Positions 54,218 through 64,000 of a DNA stretch of 64,000 nt are shown in pieces (the stretch's first letter is position 1; the number at the start of each line of letters is the position of its first letter). The stretch is from Euglena gracilis (taxonomy: Eukaryota > Euglenida > Euglenophyceae > Euglenales): the NCBI GenBank assembly GCA_039621445.1, contig CP154954.1, positions 19,640,642 through 19,704,641 on the forward strand, read 5' to 3'. The notes under the pieces are model-generated. The model was not told where the DNA came from. It searched no databases and saw nothing but the letters and a program-made list of their open reading frames with translations. Position numbers and translations under genes: made by a program.

Positions 54218-57200
54218 TCAGAAGCACGACAGGGGGCCCCAGCGCTTCTTGGCCTCGTCGCGACACCAGCGGTGGTACGGGTGCGCGTCGCTGACCCGGA
54301 GCAACGCCCGGAGCGTCAGGGAGGGCCCCATGGCAGCGATGGCCGTGCCGGGGGACGCAGCAGAGTTTGGGGTTGACGCGCAGCGCAGGTGAGAAGGGCA
54401 GCGCCAGAAAGGGGCATGTGTCTGAATGGATGTGGAGGGGGGGGGCTGGCATTAGTGTAACCCCCCCCCCGGGAAACTGTCACCTGACAGGTTGGCCGGT
54501 ACCGGGGACGCTGACAACTTCCGAAACTGACAGGTTGGCCAGTGATGGGGATCCCGACAGTTCCCCAGGCGGGACCCTGACAGGTTCTCGGGCACGACAG
54601 TTTCCCGGGGGGTGGGGGGGGGGTAGGTAAGAGTCACCAAGGGGTGGGGGTGGCACGGGGCCCAGCGGGGCGAACTGCCGGAGATCGTAGTCGCTGGTCT
54701 CGTTCAACAGGGCGTCGGCGCGGCGCCACTCCGCCGGGAAGTTGCGGAGGTACGAGTTCCAGTAGCCGCGGCGGCAGCCCGGCGGGGCGGCGGCCCAATG
54801 CCATTGTGTCATTTGTGTCCCAATGCAGGGGGGGGGATTGATATCGGAGGCCTTCGGAAAAATTGCGGGAAAAAAATGCGGAAAAAATGCGGAAATTGCG
54901 GAAAAAATGCGGAAATTGCGGAAAAAATTGCGGAAATTGCAGAAAAAAATGCGGAAAATTTTATATCGGGAATATACACATTTCTGCTTGAGAGGACTTA
55001 GAAATTTTTCAACTGTGAGGTTCAGAACACCGCAACACCCACGTCGATGCATGTGCGGAACGCGTGTACTCTGCCCAATCATCCTCAAAACAATCAAGTT
55101 GAAGCAAAGGGTAATTGATGCGCAAAAGGCTCATACAGGCAGACATCTGAAAAGATCATAAATGAAACTGCTGAAATTAATGGTCTGAAAAACCTTTGAG
55201 TTGCAACATGCGTCTTGACGCTGGCATTGAACAATGCTTCACCCCCATGCCCTTTCCCTCTCTTTCTTTTGTTGGCAGGTGCACCTGTGAGAAAAGCTGG
55301 TAAACTGGGGGAAGAAAACAACAAAACACAATAGCACACCTGTTGATCCATTTGAAGAATGGCTTGAACTCGTTGCATCTTCCATCTTCGGTGGTGGGGA
55401 AAAAAATTCTGCGAATGGGAAAAAATTGCGGAAAAATTGCGGAAATTGCGGAAAAAATGCGAAAAATTGCGGATAATTGCGATAATTGCGGGAAAATTGC
55501 GGAAATTGCGGGAAAATTGTGGATATCAATTTCCCCCCCTGCCCAATGTCAGCAGGGTTGGAATCCAAATCTGAGGCCATTTCCCCACCTCTGCATCTCA
55601 CTATTTATAATTGTCAGTAGGCAGGATGCCAGGTCATTGTTGTATGGCAATGGACCCAACGAGGCAGAGGTATGCGCACTGGTGAACACCGAAGTCAAAT
55701 CACCTTCGCTGGAAAAAGAAAATAAAATAATAAGTGGAATACGTCTCGCGCGCGCGACACATTTTTTTTCTTTTGGGACTCATCTTAAGCTGCGCCGTTC
55801 TGCAACAGCGATTCAGAGGAGCCTTTGACAACAGGCGCCTGGCTGGGCAGCTGTCGCCACTCAGGCAGCGGAGCTCCTCGCGCTTCTCCTTGGTGCGGAA
55901 GCCGGTGTAGCCGCTGGCGTGGCGCTTCCACATCCAGTCCTGGAGGGACTTGCTGTGGAAGTGCTTGAGGTGGTATGCTGTGTCGTTCAGGGCAGGCCTG
56001 GTGGCAGCAGAGGGGCTGGAACCTGTCATCATCGGCGATGACCGCCCCGACCCCAATTCAGTTTGTGTGATTTATGCTATATATGCTATAGAATATTATA
56101 TATATTATGCAGATATTACATTGTTATATGCATACATTGCATTGCTTATGCTATGTGTGTGTGTGTGTGTGTGTGCTCATATGATCTGGTGGCACCACAG
56201 CTCCACAAAAACAATGTGGCAATGCTCCAGCCGACCAAGCCGCTGGCCTTTGAGATGTGTGCAGTGCGCAGACCACACTCTGCAGCCTGGTACCGAATTC
56301 TCGCCGCTGCCCGCACCGGCACCAGCAGCGCACATCACATGTGTCGGCTGGCGGCCACAGCCCCCCTGGGCGATGTTGCAGCCCTCCAGCACCGTCAGCT
56401 GGTGCGGGGACGGGAGGGTGCGGAAGCAGCGGCGGCTGACGAGGAACTTCCCGTTGAGGCGGCCAAAATGCGTCGCGTTGACCGAGTCGTGGACGCAGAG
56501 GGCGGCCCGGCGGTGGTACGCCTCGATAGTCAGCGTGGTGGGGAAATCCGGCCGCTTTTCATGGCCCCGGCCAGGCCGGAGCCCCAACGCATGCGGCAAC
56601 CTCTCTGGCCAACAGAGAGCTGTGAAGCATCAGGAGGCCATGTGAAGAATCTGCCCAGGATATGTATGCATCGACTCGATTGGTACCTGTCACTGGCGGG
56701 GGTGACCCTCGTTGATTTCCATTGCTCTGGGCAAAAGATGTCGACTTTAAATGAACATAGCACAGCACCTCCATAATCGCTTTAAAACTTCTCAGGGGCA
56801 TTAGGCGTTTGTACAACCAAAAGCACTACAGCTGCGCAGATGTGAGGAAGGGTGAGGGTCCAGGCTGGGTGGAGGACCCGAACATCACCCACGGCAACGC
56901 CACTGCCCCGGTACCGTTACGCTCGGCAGCCGCCACCAGGCTTGAGGTAGCCTCTGCTTGGAATGCCATCCCATCATTGAAAGAATCCCCCCATGGAAAA
57001 AATAACTTGACCTGACATGTGTGCCCCCTGTGCCCCTGTGTGGGCTGTGATTTGACAACCAAATGTGCCCCCCCCCCTCCACACAAGCGGTTGCAGGCAG
57101 ACCGCCAGCGCCATTGCCAGTGCCAACGCCGCCGACTTAGGCGGCCTAACTCGCACTTAGCTTTGAAAGTGACTGTAAATTTGCGCCGACGCGCAAATCC

Positions 57201-60200
57201 CCAAAAAAGTTTGGTTTTCGACCACCGTGGCCTGAGACTCGAGACAGTCTGAAAATAGTGTCTCCCTGCACCCCAGGGCCTGGGGACGAAAGCAACGACT
57301 AGGAACGCCACGGGCACAGCGCTCCCGAGTCCCAGTGTGCATGAACACAAGGCGGCGGGTGATGAAACGAGGGGACTCCGTTACTCATTTGCGCTTTGGA
57401 GCAAATTTTTGAAATTACAAAAAATAAAACCATTTGCGCTTTGGCGCAAATTTTTGACTTTTTTGTGATTCAACACGTGGGTGACCATTGCCGCATTTGA
57501 ACAATGATAACAACTTTTGAGTCAACGTGTGTTTCCATTTGCGCCAAAGCGCAAGGGGTAGGCTCATGAAGAATGGAAATTTACGAGTTACCTTGCGCCA
57601 AAGCGCAAATAGAAATACAATTTTTAAAATTGCAAAAGCAACATGGCTTGCGCCGAAGCGCAAATATAACTGTTTAAAACTTATCTCACAACGCAGGGAG
57701 AGAATGGCCCTGGTGGAGTAACAACACCAGAGGGGATAGAGCACAAAAACGTAGAACAGGGGGACGGAAGCCTACTCTTAGTCACGTTGACTTAAAACTG
57801 GTCAACATTGCGCGTCGGCGCAAGAGCCACGTTGCTTTGACAATTTTAAAAGTGTATTTCTACTTGCGCTTTGGCGCAATATAACTCTTAAATTTCCATT
57901 CTTCATGAGCCTACCCATTGCGCTTTGGCGCAACAGCCATCAAGTTGTATTTTCCATTTTTATCACTGCGGGTGGAGAGAGCAGTCCTGGAAGCATCTCA
58001 TCACCAGAGCGGACAGAGCTCAGATGGAGGGAAGCCTTGCCTGGGACAGGAAGCCAACCCCTGGTCTGTGAAAACAACCACCAACTTCTTGATAGCCAGA
58101 CGTGTCTTGTCCTATATGTTGTAAACCCAACTTCCAGTGCCAGAGGTTCCTCCCACTTGCCTCGCAGTTAAGCGTGCCTGAGGGGCCCTTCTCTTTGGCC
58201 GACTTTTAAAAGTCGGAATATACCTGTGTGGAAAAGAACAGGTACCAGATAAACCCTGGGAACCACAGCCGAGGAAACAGTTTTAGGCGTCGAAAAGGTG
58301 TTTTAAAGAAGCTCGTCACCCCCCTTTCCTCGCCCAGGATTTGAAGCACAGAACTTTGGGGATGAGCGAATGGAATTGAGAAATTGAAAGGGCCCATCAA
58401 CAGCGGCGGAGAAGGGAAGACATGCTGACACGCCTTTTTGCGGTATTTTGCAACCCACCAGACAGCCACATGCCACCAGGCAGATGGAGGCATTGTTCAG
58501 CAGAAAAAGCCTTTCTGTCAACATCCCCAAAAAACCCCACTTCGTGCACCGAGTGCAAGGTCACTGAGGCACCACAGCCTACCGCCCACCATTCGTCTTA
58601 TTGTAACAACCACTTCCTCCCCAGCACCTGAATAGTTCAAAAGCACCAACCCAGCTTCTGGCACAGCAGCGCACAAACCCCCCTCACCATTCTCCCCTAT
58701 CCCCCACCTTCTCACACAGCACGAACGCATTCAAATACATCTGCCATTTAAAAGGACATTTGCGCTTAAGCGCAAATTTTTAGCTTGCGCTTAAGCGCAA
58801 GTTAAAAAATTTGCGCTTAAGCGCAAGCTAAAACAGAAGCCCATGAGCTTGTGGGAGTCCCTCTGATGTGTTACGGTGTGTCGGGGGCCCCTCTCTGAAC
58901 GGCCAGAGTGCGGGCTTGGTGAGGAAATACCTTGTGCCGAAGCGCAAAGGACATGCCTACATAATGCACTGCTTGTTCATCAACATTACACGTCAGCCGC
59001 GTGTTTGCACTTCTCAGTTTTTTGTATGATGGTTTGCGCTTCGGCGCAAGGTATTTCCTCACCAAGCCCGCACTCTGGCCGTTCAGAGAGGGGCCCCCGA
59101 CACACCGTAACACATCAGAGGGACTCCCACAAGCTCATGGGCTTCTGTTTTAGCTTGCGCTTAAGCGCAAATTTTTTAACTTGCGCTTAAGCGCAAGCTA
59201 AAAATTTGCGCTTAAGCGCAAATGTCCATAAACATTGCCTTCTGTGCCCGGCAGTGTGGGGCCTGGCGTTGCTCACCAGACGTTGGGAGAGGTCCCTAGG
59301 CTTGCCCTCAGTGCCCCCAACCCCCCCCACCAGGGTGGTTCCCGCTGTACCGCTCCTCACGCTTCAAGCACCCAGGGATCACAACTTTGTGACACGCCAT
59401 TTTTTCCAACTTTTCACAACGTGCATGTAGAGTCCACCCTCTGGATGCCTCAGCAACCAAACTCTTCACGGACATATTGCAGAGCCAAAAACAACAACAA
59501 AAAGGGCCAATTGTCACCTGGACTGTGTGGCACCATTCGGGGAACACTGTCAAGGCTTCAAAAACGAGGGACTCACAACGGGGGTTTTGGCCCATTTTTG
59601 GGAAAATTCACGTGTCTCGGCGGTCAAACCCAGGGTTTTGGACCTTTTTCAAAATGGTGCACAGGCTGAAAAACACCAAAATTGGGCCTGTTCCCCAGGT
59701 CCCAACATCGGAAAATGATGCACACGCCACCGTGGAGGGTCTCCGCGGAACCAGAGGGTCAAAAGGGTGGGTTCTACCGCCGGGTCTCAAAGAAATCGAA
59801 AATTTGCGCCAAAGCGCAAGCTAAAAATGAAAACCTTAAGTGCGAGTTAGGCCGCCTAAGGCCGAAGGAAGGCAAAATTCCTGAAACCATCAGTGAACGT
59901 CCAACGTCCTACGCCAAAAGACCAGTGCCTCGCCCGGAGAGCCCAATACAAAATGCGACCTTGTCAACAGGCGGAATTTGACGAACCCCAGGAGTGGTGC
60001 CAGGCGGGCACTACCCCCCCCCCGGGTCGGTGCCTGTTCATGGCACAAAAAGTGCCAAAAATGGGCTTTTCTGGGCTGCCAGAGCCAAAGGTGCCAGAAG
60101 TGTCTTGGCCGAGCACCCAAATCCGACCCCCGGGGGGGGGGGTCGGATTTGGGTGCCTTGGAGTGCCTTCCAAAAATGCTAAAACTCAGCCTGGTCAATG

Positions 60201-62927
60201 TCAAATGCTGTTTTCACAAATAATTTTCACATAATTTTTATGGTTCTCTTCGTCAGAGGGCAACATTGTGAATTTTTTTTGCTCTCACTGCCTCGTGCCT
60301 TGCTGGAAACAGGTGGTTGCTTTTCGGTTTTACCTGTGAAGGGGGGGAGGGCAAAATTACTTGGACACATCTCGTTGACCGTTCCCCGTGCAAAGTCATT
60401 TGGGCACGCAAAGCTTAAGGCTTCAGGGCACTGAACACTTATTTGGGAGGGTGGTCTAAGAACACAAATGAGGTAATTATGAACAGAGCCCAGTTGGGAA
60501 CGTGGGGTAGCGGGAGGAGTAGTAGAACTCGTCCGGGTCCAGGTTGAGCAGCCAGTCCGCGAATCCCTTAAACCGGTTGAAGCAGAACCGCATGGCTGGG
60601 GGGCAGGGCGAGGCCTATATGGCCAGCCCAGGGGTCACATGGACAGAAGCTGCCCCGGACGAAAAGGAATCGACAACCATGGGAGTGGGCCACCTCAACC
60701 AGGGTGGGGCAAGAGTGGGGGCCCTGCTGAAAGGGGGGGGTTGTAGGCTGGTGGGTCTGAAGGCCGGGAGGGGGGGTCCATGGGGAGGGGACGGACAGGG
60801 GGGGGGGGGCAACAAAAGAGCACTGGTGGAAGGGGTCCCTGGCACTCGCCACACAGCAAACTGGGCCAGAAGCGAAGTGAGCGCCGGCTATAAACAGACA
60901 AGAAGCCTGAGTGCAACTAAGGGGGTCCATCCCCCACCCACCGCCCGTGAGCTTTCCGTTCAACCCTAGTGGGGGGGTGACTGGGCCCTGGAGGCAAGAG
61001 TGGGCCCTGCTGAAGGTGGGGGGCTTTGGGCCGGTGGGTCTGAAGGCTGGGGGGTCCACCCCCCCCCACCCACCACCCATACGCTTTCCGTTCAACGCTG
61101 TTGGGGGGGGGGGGGGGTGACTGGCGGGGCCCTGGGGGCGACCTGCTCCATCAGCTGCGGGGCGTCGTACACGACGGGGAACCGCGCGGTGGTCACGAGG
61201 CCGCGCGTGACGTACGGCCGCAGAATGCGCTCCGAGGCCTCCACTGACCGCCGCGAGACGTTGGGGGGAGGCCCGGGCTGGCCAGCAGGGACGGAGGTCG
61301 CAACTTTTCTAAAACTCCAGGGAGAAGCTTGCTTCCGAACAGGCGAAATCAGAGCTCGGAGCTGCTTGGTGTGGACCAGGGGGGTTTTTAAGACCGGGGG
61401 GAGGGGGGGAGGGGGTGGGCACCCACCCACCCACCCCCTGGGGTGGGGCCCCCGGGGGAGGGGGAGGGGGTCCCGGGGGACCCACCCACTTTTGCCCGAA
61501 AATGGCCAAAAAAACGCTAAAAATAGCACCTTTTCAAAACTTTCGGCGCCTTCGGCGCTGAAAAAGATATACCTACCCCCACCCCCCCCCCCCAGGGGGG
61601 AGGGGGTGCAAGGGACCCACCCACCTGGGGCCTAAACCCCCCCCCATTTAAACCGACCCGTCGGTTTAGGACTTTTGGGTTGGCGGAAATCCTGGAGGGG
61701 GTCGGTTTAGACAGGGGGTCGGTTTCAGGGGGAGCACGCGGCTGGCCGACGGCGTGACGGAAGCGGGTTGATGTTAGCAAGGCAATTTCAATTGGCAAAT
61801 GCCCAATTTGGTCGGCCAATGCCCAGCTTTGAGTGACAAATGCCTAATTTGGGAGGCAAATTCTTAATTTTCGGGGGCAAATGCTGAATTTTGGGTGTAA
61901 TATCCAATTTTTGGTGGCAAACTGCCTAATTTTGGGTGCAAACTTCAAATTTTAGATAGAAAATGCCTAATTTTGTAATTTTAGGGTTCCAACACCAAAT
62001 TTTCGGAGGAAAATGCCCAATTTGAGGTGCAAACTCCAAAATTTGGAAGCAAATGCCTAATTTTGGGTGTAAAATCCCAATTTTGGGTCATCAACACTAA
62101 CTATTCAATGAGCATGGTCGCACTTTCCGTTGGCGGCTTCCATTATGTTGCGCATGTTTGTCATCCAACTTGCCATGGGTCGGTTTATTTATTTTTTTGG
62201 TTGAAATTCTGCAATGGGTCGGTTTGGAAGGGTAGGTCGGTTTAGAAGGGGAGTCGGTTTAAATGGGGGGGGGGGTTACCCCCCCGGGGGAGGGGGTCCA
62301 AAACTAAAAAAAACCCTGGTGTGGACACAAACACTCCGGTAATGGGGTTGATTCCACACATGTGACCCCGCACAAACAAATGGATATTCAAAAGAAATGG
62401 AATGGTTGGAGTGTCGCAACACAGACACTTCCGGTTTGCCGGACAGGTAGAAGCGCCGCAACGAAGCCAGCCAGGGCCTCGGGCGTGGAGGGTCGTCATG
62501 TGGACGAGGAAGAGGTGGTCGATGCCCAGCATCAGGTTGTACAGCACCCATTCCTGGAGGTAGGGGTCCTCCAGGTACAGCGCGGTGCAGACCGTCACCT
62601 TGCAGCGGGCGGCCCGGGTACAGTTTGAGTGGAGGCGGGGCAGGACGAGGGGGGGTGGGTTCCATCGACACACCTCTTGTCTGGAATGCCGTCCCGTGCT
62701 GCGCGTGGATGTTTGATACCACGTTCTGTGGGTGTTGCTATGACACACACACACACACACCAGGCTTTTGCTTAAGGACCCCGGGGGGGGGGGGTACTGG
62801 CTAGCCAATCGGCTAGACACTGGAAAAAGTGGACTAGCTAGACCCCCCCCCCGGGGGGGTCCGGGGGTCCCCCGGACTGGAAAAAAAATTTTCCTCCGGC
62901 GCGCAGCTTTCCCTTAAGCAAAAGCCT

Positions 62928-63019
<92 letters not shown>

Positions 63020-63394
63020 CACACATACACACATACACACACACTGATGTGGTTATTGTTATGCCATTGTGTACCCACGTTGCTTGTGCATGAAAGCCCC
63101 GAAGAAAGGCAGGCACATAAGCAAGGCAAAGAATAGGCATGGTTTCAGCTGGTGATTTAGGCACTTGCGCTGCGGACGCTGTGGTTGTAACATGTGAGTG
63201 GCGGCTTCAGCAAGAAGTGACGTCTAACAGTCCACCTGCAGCAATGTGGTCGAGGGAAACTCCCTCTGCCTGTGCTGTGCACCGTGTTGGGGTCCACAGA
63301 GCCAAGGTGCCGCCGAAACTCCTCCACCGTGGTGAACCGGGTGGAGCGGACGGAAGCCGCGGCCAAGCGCCCACAAACCACCCCGACATGCCCG
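54218..63394 (-). CDS. GT92/DUF23-type glycosyltransferase (partial model)
   Basis: Probable secretory-pathway glycosyltransferase. Exons: 63394-63283, 62598-62506, 61277-61143, 60595-60502, ~56554-56393, 55977-55861, ~54810-54657, ~54345-54218. Visible in order: RSTRFTTVEEFRRHLGSVDP; VTVCTALYLEDPYLQEWVLY and NLMLGIDHLFL (strand and helix that open the nucleotide-sugar fold); SVEASERILRPYVTRGLV; RFKGFADWLLNLDPDEFYY (D-x-D metal site); LNGKFLVSRRCF; AYHLKHFHSKSLQDWMWKRH (family H-x-x-K-S block); GYWNSYLRNFPAEWRRAD; AHPYHRWCRDEAKKRWGPLS ending CF and stop at 54218. Exon borders at 61143/60595, around 56.4 kb and below 54.85 kb are not resolved, and one or more exons may be missing in 60.5-56.6 kb. 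A GT2-type family is the alternative. Confidence 0.78.
54458..54625. repeat. CTGACAGGTTGGCC repeat element, copy 2
   Basis: Ends TAACCCCCCCCCCGGGAAAC..TGTC and GACAGTTTCCCGGGGGG. Internally collinear with the 29.0-kb copy. It lies in the last intron of the GT92-like gene. Confidence 0.75.
54826..55541. mobile_element. GCGGAAA-repeat hAT-like element
   Basis: Ends CAGGGGGGGGGATTGATATC and GATATCAATTTCCCCCCCTG. The 7-bp duplication CCCAATG at 54819-54825 and 55542-55548 is exact. Subterminal arrays of AATTGCGGAAA-type repeats lie at 54850-54960 and 55420-55515. It lies in an intron of the GT92-like gene directly beside its 54.8-kb exon. Confidence 0.8.
55861..55977 (-). CDS. GT92-like exon: H-x-x-K-S block
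   Basis: Encodes YHLKHFHSKSLQDWMWKRHA, SGYTGFRTKEKREELRCL. H.HSKS...W..KR is the conserved C-terminal block of this glycosyltransferase group. GT donor, phase 1. Confidence 0.85.
   Translation of the reverse strand, partial: HTTSSTSTASPSRTGCGSATPAATPASAPRRSARSSAA
57536..57934. repeat. Imperfect hairpin of about 400 bp with GCGC palindromes
   Basis: Left arm 57536-57665 and right arm 57807-57934 share TAGGCTCATGAAGAATGGAA and flanking sequence in inverse orientation, with several mismatches and about 140 nt between them. Each arm has three TGCGC..GCGCA palindromes, with centres CAAA/TTTG or CGAA/CGTC. Confidence 0.88.
58754..59227. repeat. 474-bp near-perfect hairpin (two 195-bp arms)
   Basis: Arms 58754-58948 and 59033-59227 are reverse complements with a single mismatch (CTTGTGCC against CTTGCGCC), separated by an 84-nt loop. 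Each arm carries three copies of the palindrome TTGCGCTTAAGCGCAA plus about 110 bp of unique sequence. Confidence 0.95.
60310..60452. repeat. CAAAATTATTTGGGC repeat, copy 2
   Basis: GGGCAAAATTACTTGGACAC, TTTGGGCACGCAAAGCTTAA and TTATTTGGGAGGGTGG, collinear with 26013-26143. Confidence 0.7.
60502..60595 (-). CDS. GT92-like exon: catalytic D-x-D
   Basis: Encodes MRFCFNRFKGFADWLLNLDP, then DEFYYSSRYP. LDPDEF corresponds to the metal-binding LD.DEF block. GT donor in phase 2; the phase of the preceding junction is not reconciled. Confidence 0.85.
60809..60925. repeat. Dispersed repeat of about 115 bp, copy 2
   Basis: Collinear with 6947-7060 at roughly 85 percent by eye, same orientation. Both copies are preceded by a run of G. 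Confidence 0.7.
61377..62318. mobile_element. CAGGG(T)n-type hAT-like element with a nested insertion
   Basis: Ends CAGGGGGGTTTTTAAGACC and TAAAAAAAACCCTG. Perfect 8-bp duplication GTGTGGAC at 61369-61376 and 62319-62326. The core contains the self-complementary TTTCGGCGCCTTCGGCGC segment shared with copies at 47191-47417, 25389-25679 and ~5735-5939. A separate element with TAAACCCCCCCCCATTTAAA-type ends occupies about 61632-62278. It lies in an intron of the GT92-like gene. Confidence 0.82.
61632..62278. mobile_element. Nested inverted-repeat element (GTCGGTTTAAA family)
   Basis: Left end CTAAACCCCCCCCCATTTAA..CCGAC mirrors right end GTCGGTTTAAATGGGG..GTTA. GTCGGTTTA repeats crowd both ends (three on the left, three on the right). 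The centre (61780-62100) is a degenerate tandem repeat of about 30 bp with the core GCAAATGCCTAATTTTGGGT. No ORF is recognised. Confidence 0.65.
62506..62598 (-). CDS. GT92-like exon: N-terminal fold signature
   Basis: 31 codons: VTVCTALYLEDPYLQEWVLY, NLMLGIDHLFL. The VTVC..LY.ED.YL.EW..YN...GIDH pattern is diagnostic for DUF23/GT92-like enzymes. Acceptor AAG|GTG, GT donor, both phase 0. Confidence 0.9.
62761..62928. mobile_element. CAGGCTTTTGC-type small inverted-repeat element inside a CA microsatellite
   Basis: Inverted ends CAGGCTTTTGCTTAAGG and CCTTAAGCAAAAGCCTG match perfectly over 17 bp. The element splits a CA repeat (62741-62760 and 62929 onward), so the duplication is hidden in ACACACAC. 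The interior contains CTGGCTAGCCAATCGGCTAG-like repeats, also seen near 18510-18600. Confidence 0.8.
62929..63044. repeat. CA microsatellite (right part, split by a small transposon)
   Basis: (CA)n of about 50 units, continuing the short CA run at 62741-62760 on the other side of the element at 62761-62928. Confidence 0.97.
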
Positions 63395-64000
63395 CTGTGG
63401 AGGCTTGCCAGGGACAGCGATGGCCGCGGCCTCGCAGGGCTCTCGGCGGCCACTGAGTTTGTGCAGCCGTAACCCCCCCCCCCCCCGGGGCCGGCCACCA
63501 AAGAGGGTCCTATAGTCCCTCGGGGTCATAAGTTGGGGTTAGAGCAGTGTCTTGCCAAGTGGAGGGAAAGGAGAAGAGAGGAGGGAAAGCACGGGCAAAA
63601 TGGAACCACAATCTGCCACCAAAGAAAGGAGGGAATCCAAAGCTACATATCCCCCGGCGATTGCTCAGATTTTATGCCCATCATGAGTTACAATATTGTG
63701 TATGTGATGTAATGAATGCTGTATACATTATGGCAGATTGAATGCACAAAATCAGCACCTGCAGTGGACTCATGCTGCATAGCATCTTCAATGTTTGGCG
63801 AAGCGTGGACTTGAGCGGCAGAGGGCTCCAACTCTGGATTGAGGAAACTGAACATGGCGATGGCAGGGATTCCTGGAATAACAGCAAAAGGTCACTTACA
63901 GTAAAAAGGTTGAAAATTTGAAGCACTGCCCTTATAAGTTCCAGGTTGCCCTGAGAATCGCCAACGAGTTCATTTGTGCTGGCGCTCCGCAAAATGCGAA
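63395..64000. other. Right edge: 5' part of the GT92-like gene or flank
   Basis: Minus-strand frames (for example MFSFLNPELEPSAAQVHASP near 63810-63870) are open but unrecognised. The true start of the GT92-like gene is not identified and may lie outside the window. Confidence 0.35.

Larger units (their letters stand above)
57134..59860. mobile_element. Unrecognised 2.7-kb palindrome-rich element with inverted termini
   Basis: Left terminus CTTAGGCGGCCTAACTCGCA (57134) and right terminus, its reverse complement, ending at 59860; 24 bp match inverted. Flanked by GCCGA on both sides (5-bp direct repeat). Immediately inside each terminus is a TTTGCGC-N4-GCGCAAA palindrome. About 18 such palindromes are spread through the block, including two large hairpins (57536-57934 and 58754-59227). 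No ORF of recognisable content. It lies entirely inside one intron of the GT92-like gene. A solo terminus plus palindrome is at 36598-36665. Confidence 0.55.

Overview
This is eukaryotic nuclear DNA, most likely from a dinoflagellate or a close alveolate relative. The case rests on four observations. (1) Five recognisable multi-exon protein genes, and no convincing plus-strand gene, lie on the minus strand: a co-oriented tandem array. (2) Exons are short (22-219 nt) and GC-rich, and sit in long introns full of repeats. (3) Of 39 introns whose frame and phase I could reconcile by hand, about 27 start with GT and 12 with GC, and all end in AG; frequent GC donors are a known dinoflagellate trait. 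(4) Long microsatellites, G/C homopolymer runs and small inverted-repeat transposons are abundant. I did not see a spliced-leader sequence, so the taxonomic call is inference.

Layout in transcription order (right to left): 63.4-54.2 kb, a GT92/DUF23-type glycosyltransferase; 52.8-35.0 kb, a long calcyphosin-like protein with two EF-hand units; 33.3-19.4 kb, an RRM plus DEAD-box RNA helicase fusion, reconstructed end to end as 16 exons and 556 codons; 18.9-16.0 kb, an AK6/Fap7-type adenylate kinase (last exon not found); 14.2-7.2 kb, a membrane-anchored GT8 glycosyltransferase. From 0-7 kb there is no recognisable host gene, only a decayed retroelement-like ORF, a coiled-coil ORF and repeats. 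The genes look functionally unrelated (glycan synthesis, calcium-regulated or ciliary function, RNA remodelling and ribosome maturation).

The repeat layer is the most unusual part. At least eight elements have CAGG...CCTG-type termini; most of them have intact or near-intact ~8-bp target duplications, which is the hAT signature. Three places keep hAT C-terminal (hATC) transposase remnants. One element (39,585-40,794) coincides with an entire intron of the EF-hand gene: its ends and target duplication supply a GC donor and AG acceptor, and a second hAT-like element is nested inside it. This is a transposon that became an intron (an introner). In the glycosyltransferase gene a 2.7-kb block (57,134-59,860) is bounded by inverted 24-bp repeats and packed with TTTGCGC-N4-GCGCAAA palindromes, including a 474-bp near-perfect hairpin; I do not recognise this family.

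Exon borders were derived by hand from frame, phase and family conservation. Borders given as approximate in the entries should be treated as such.
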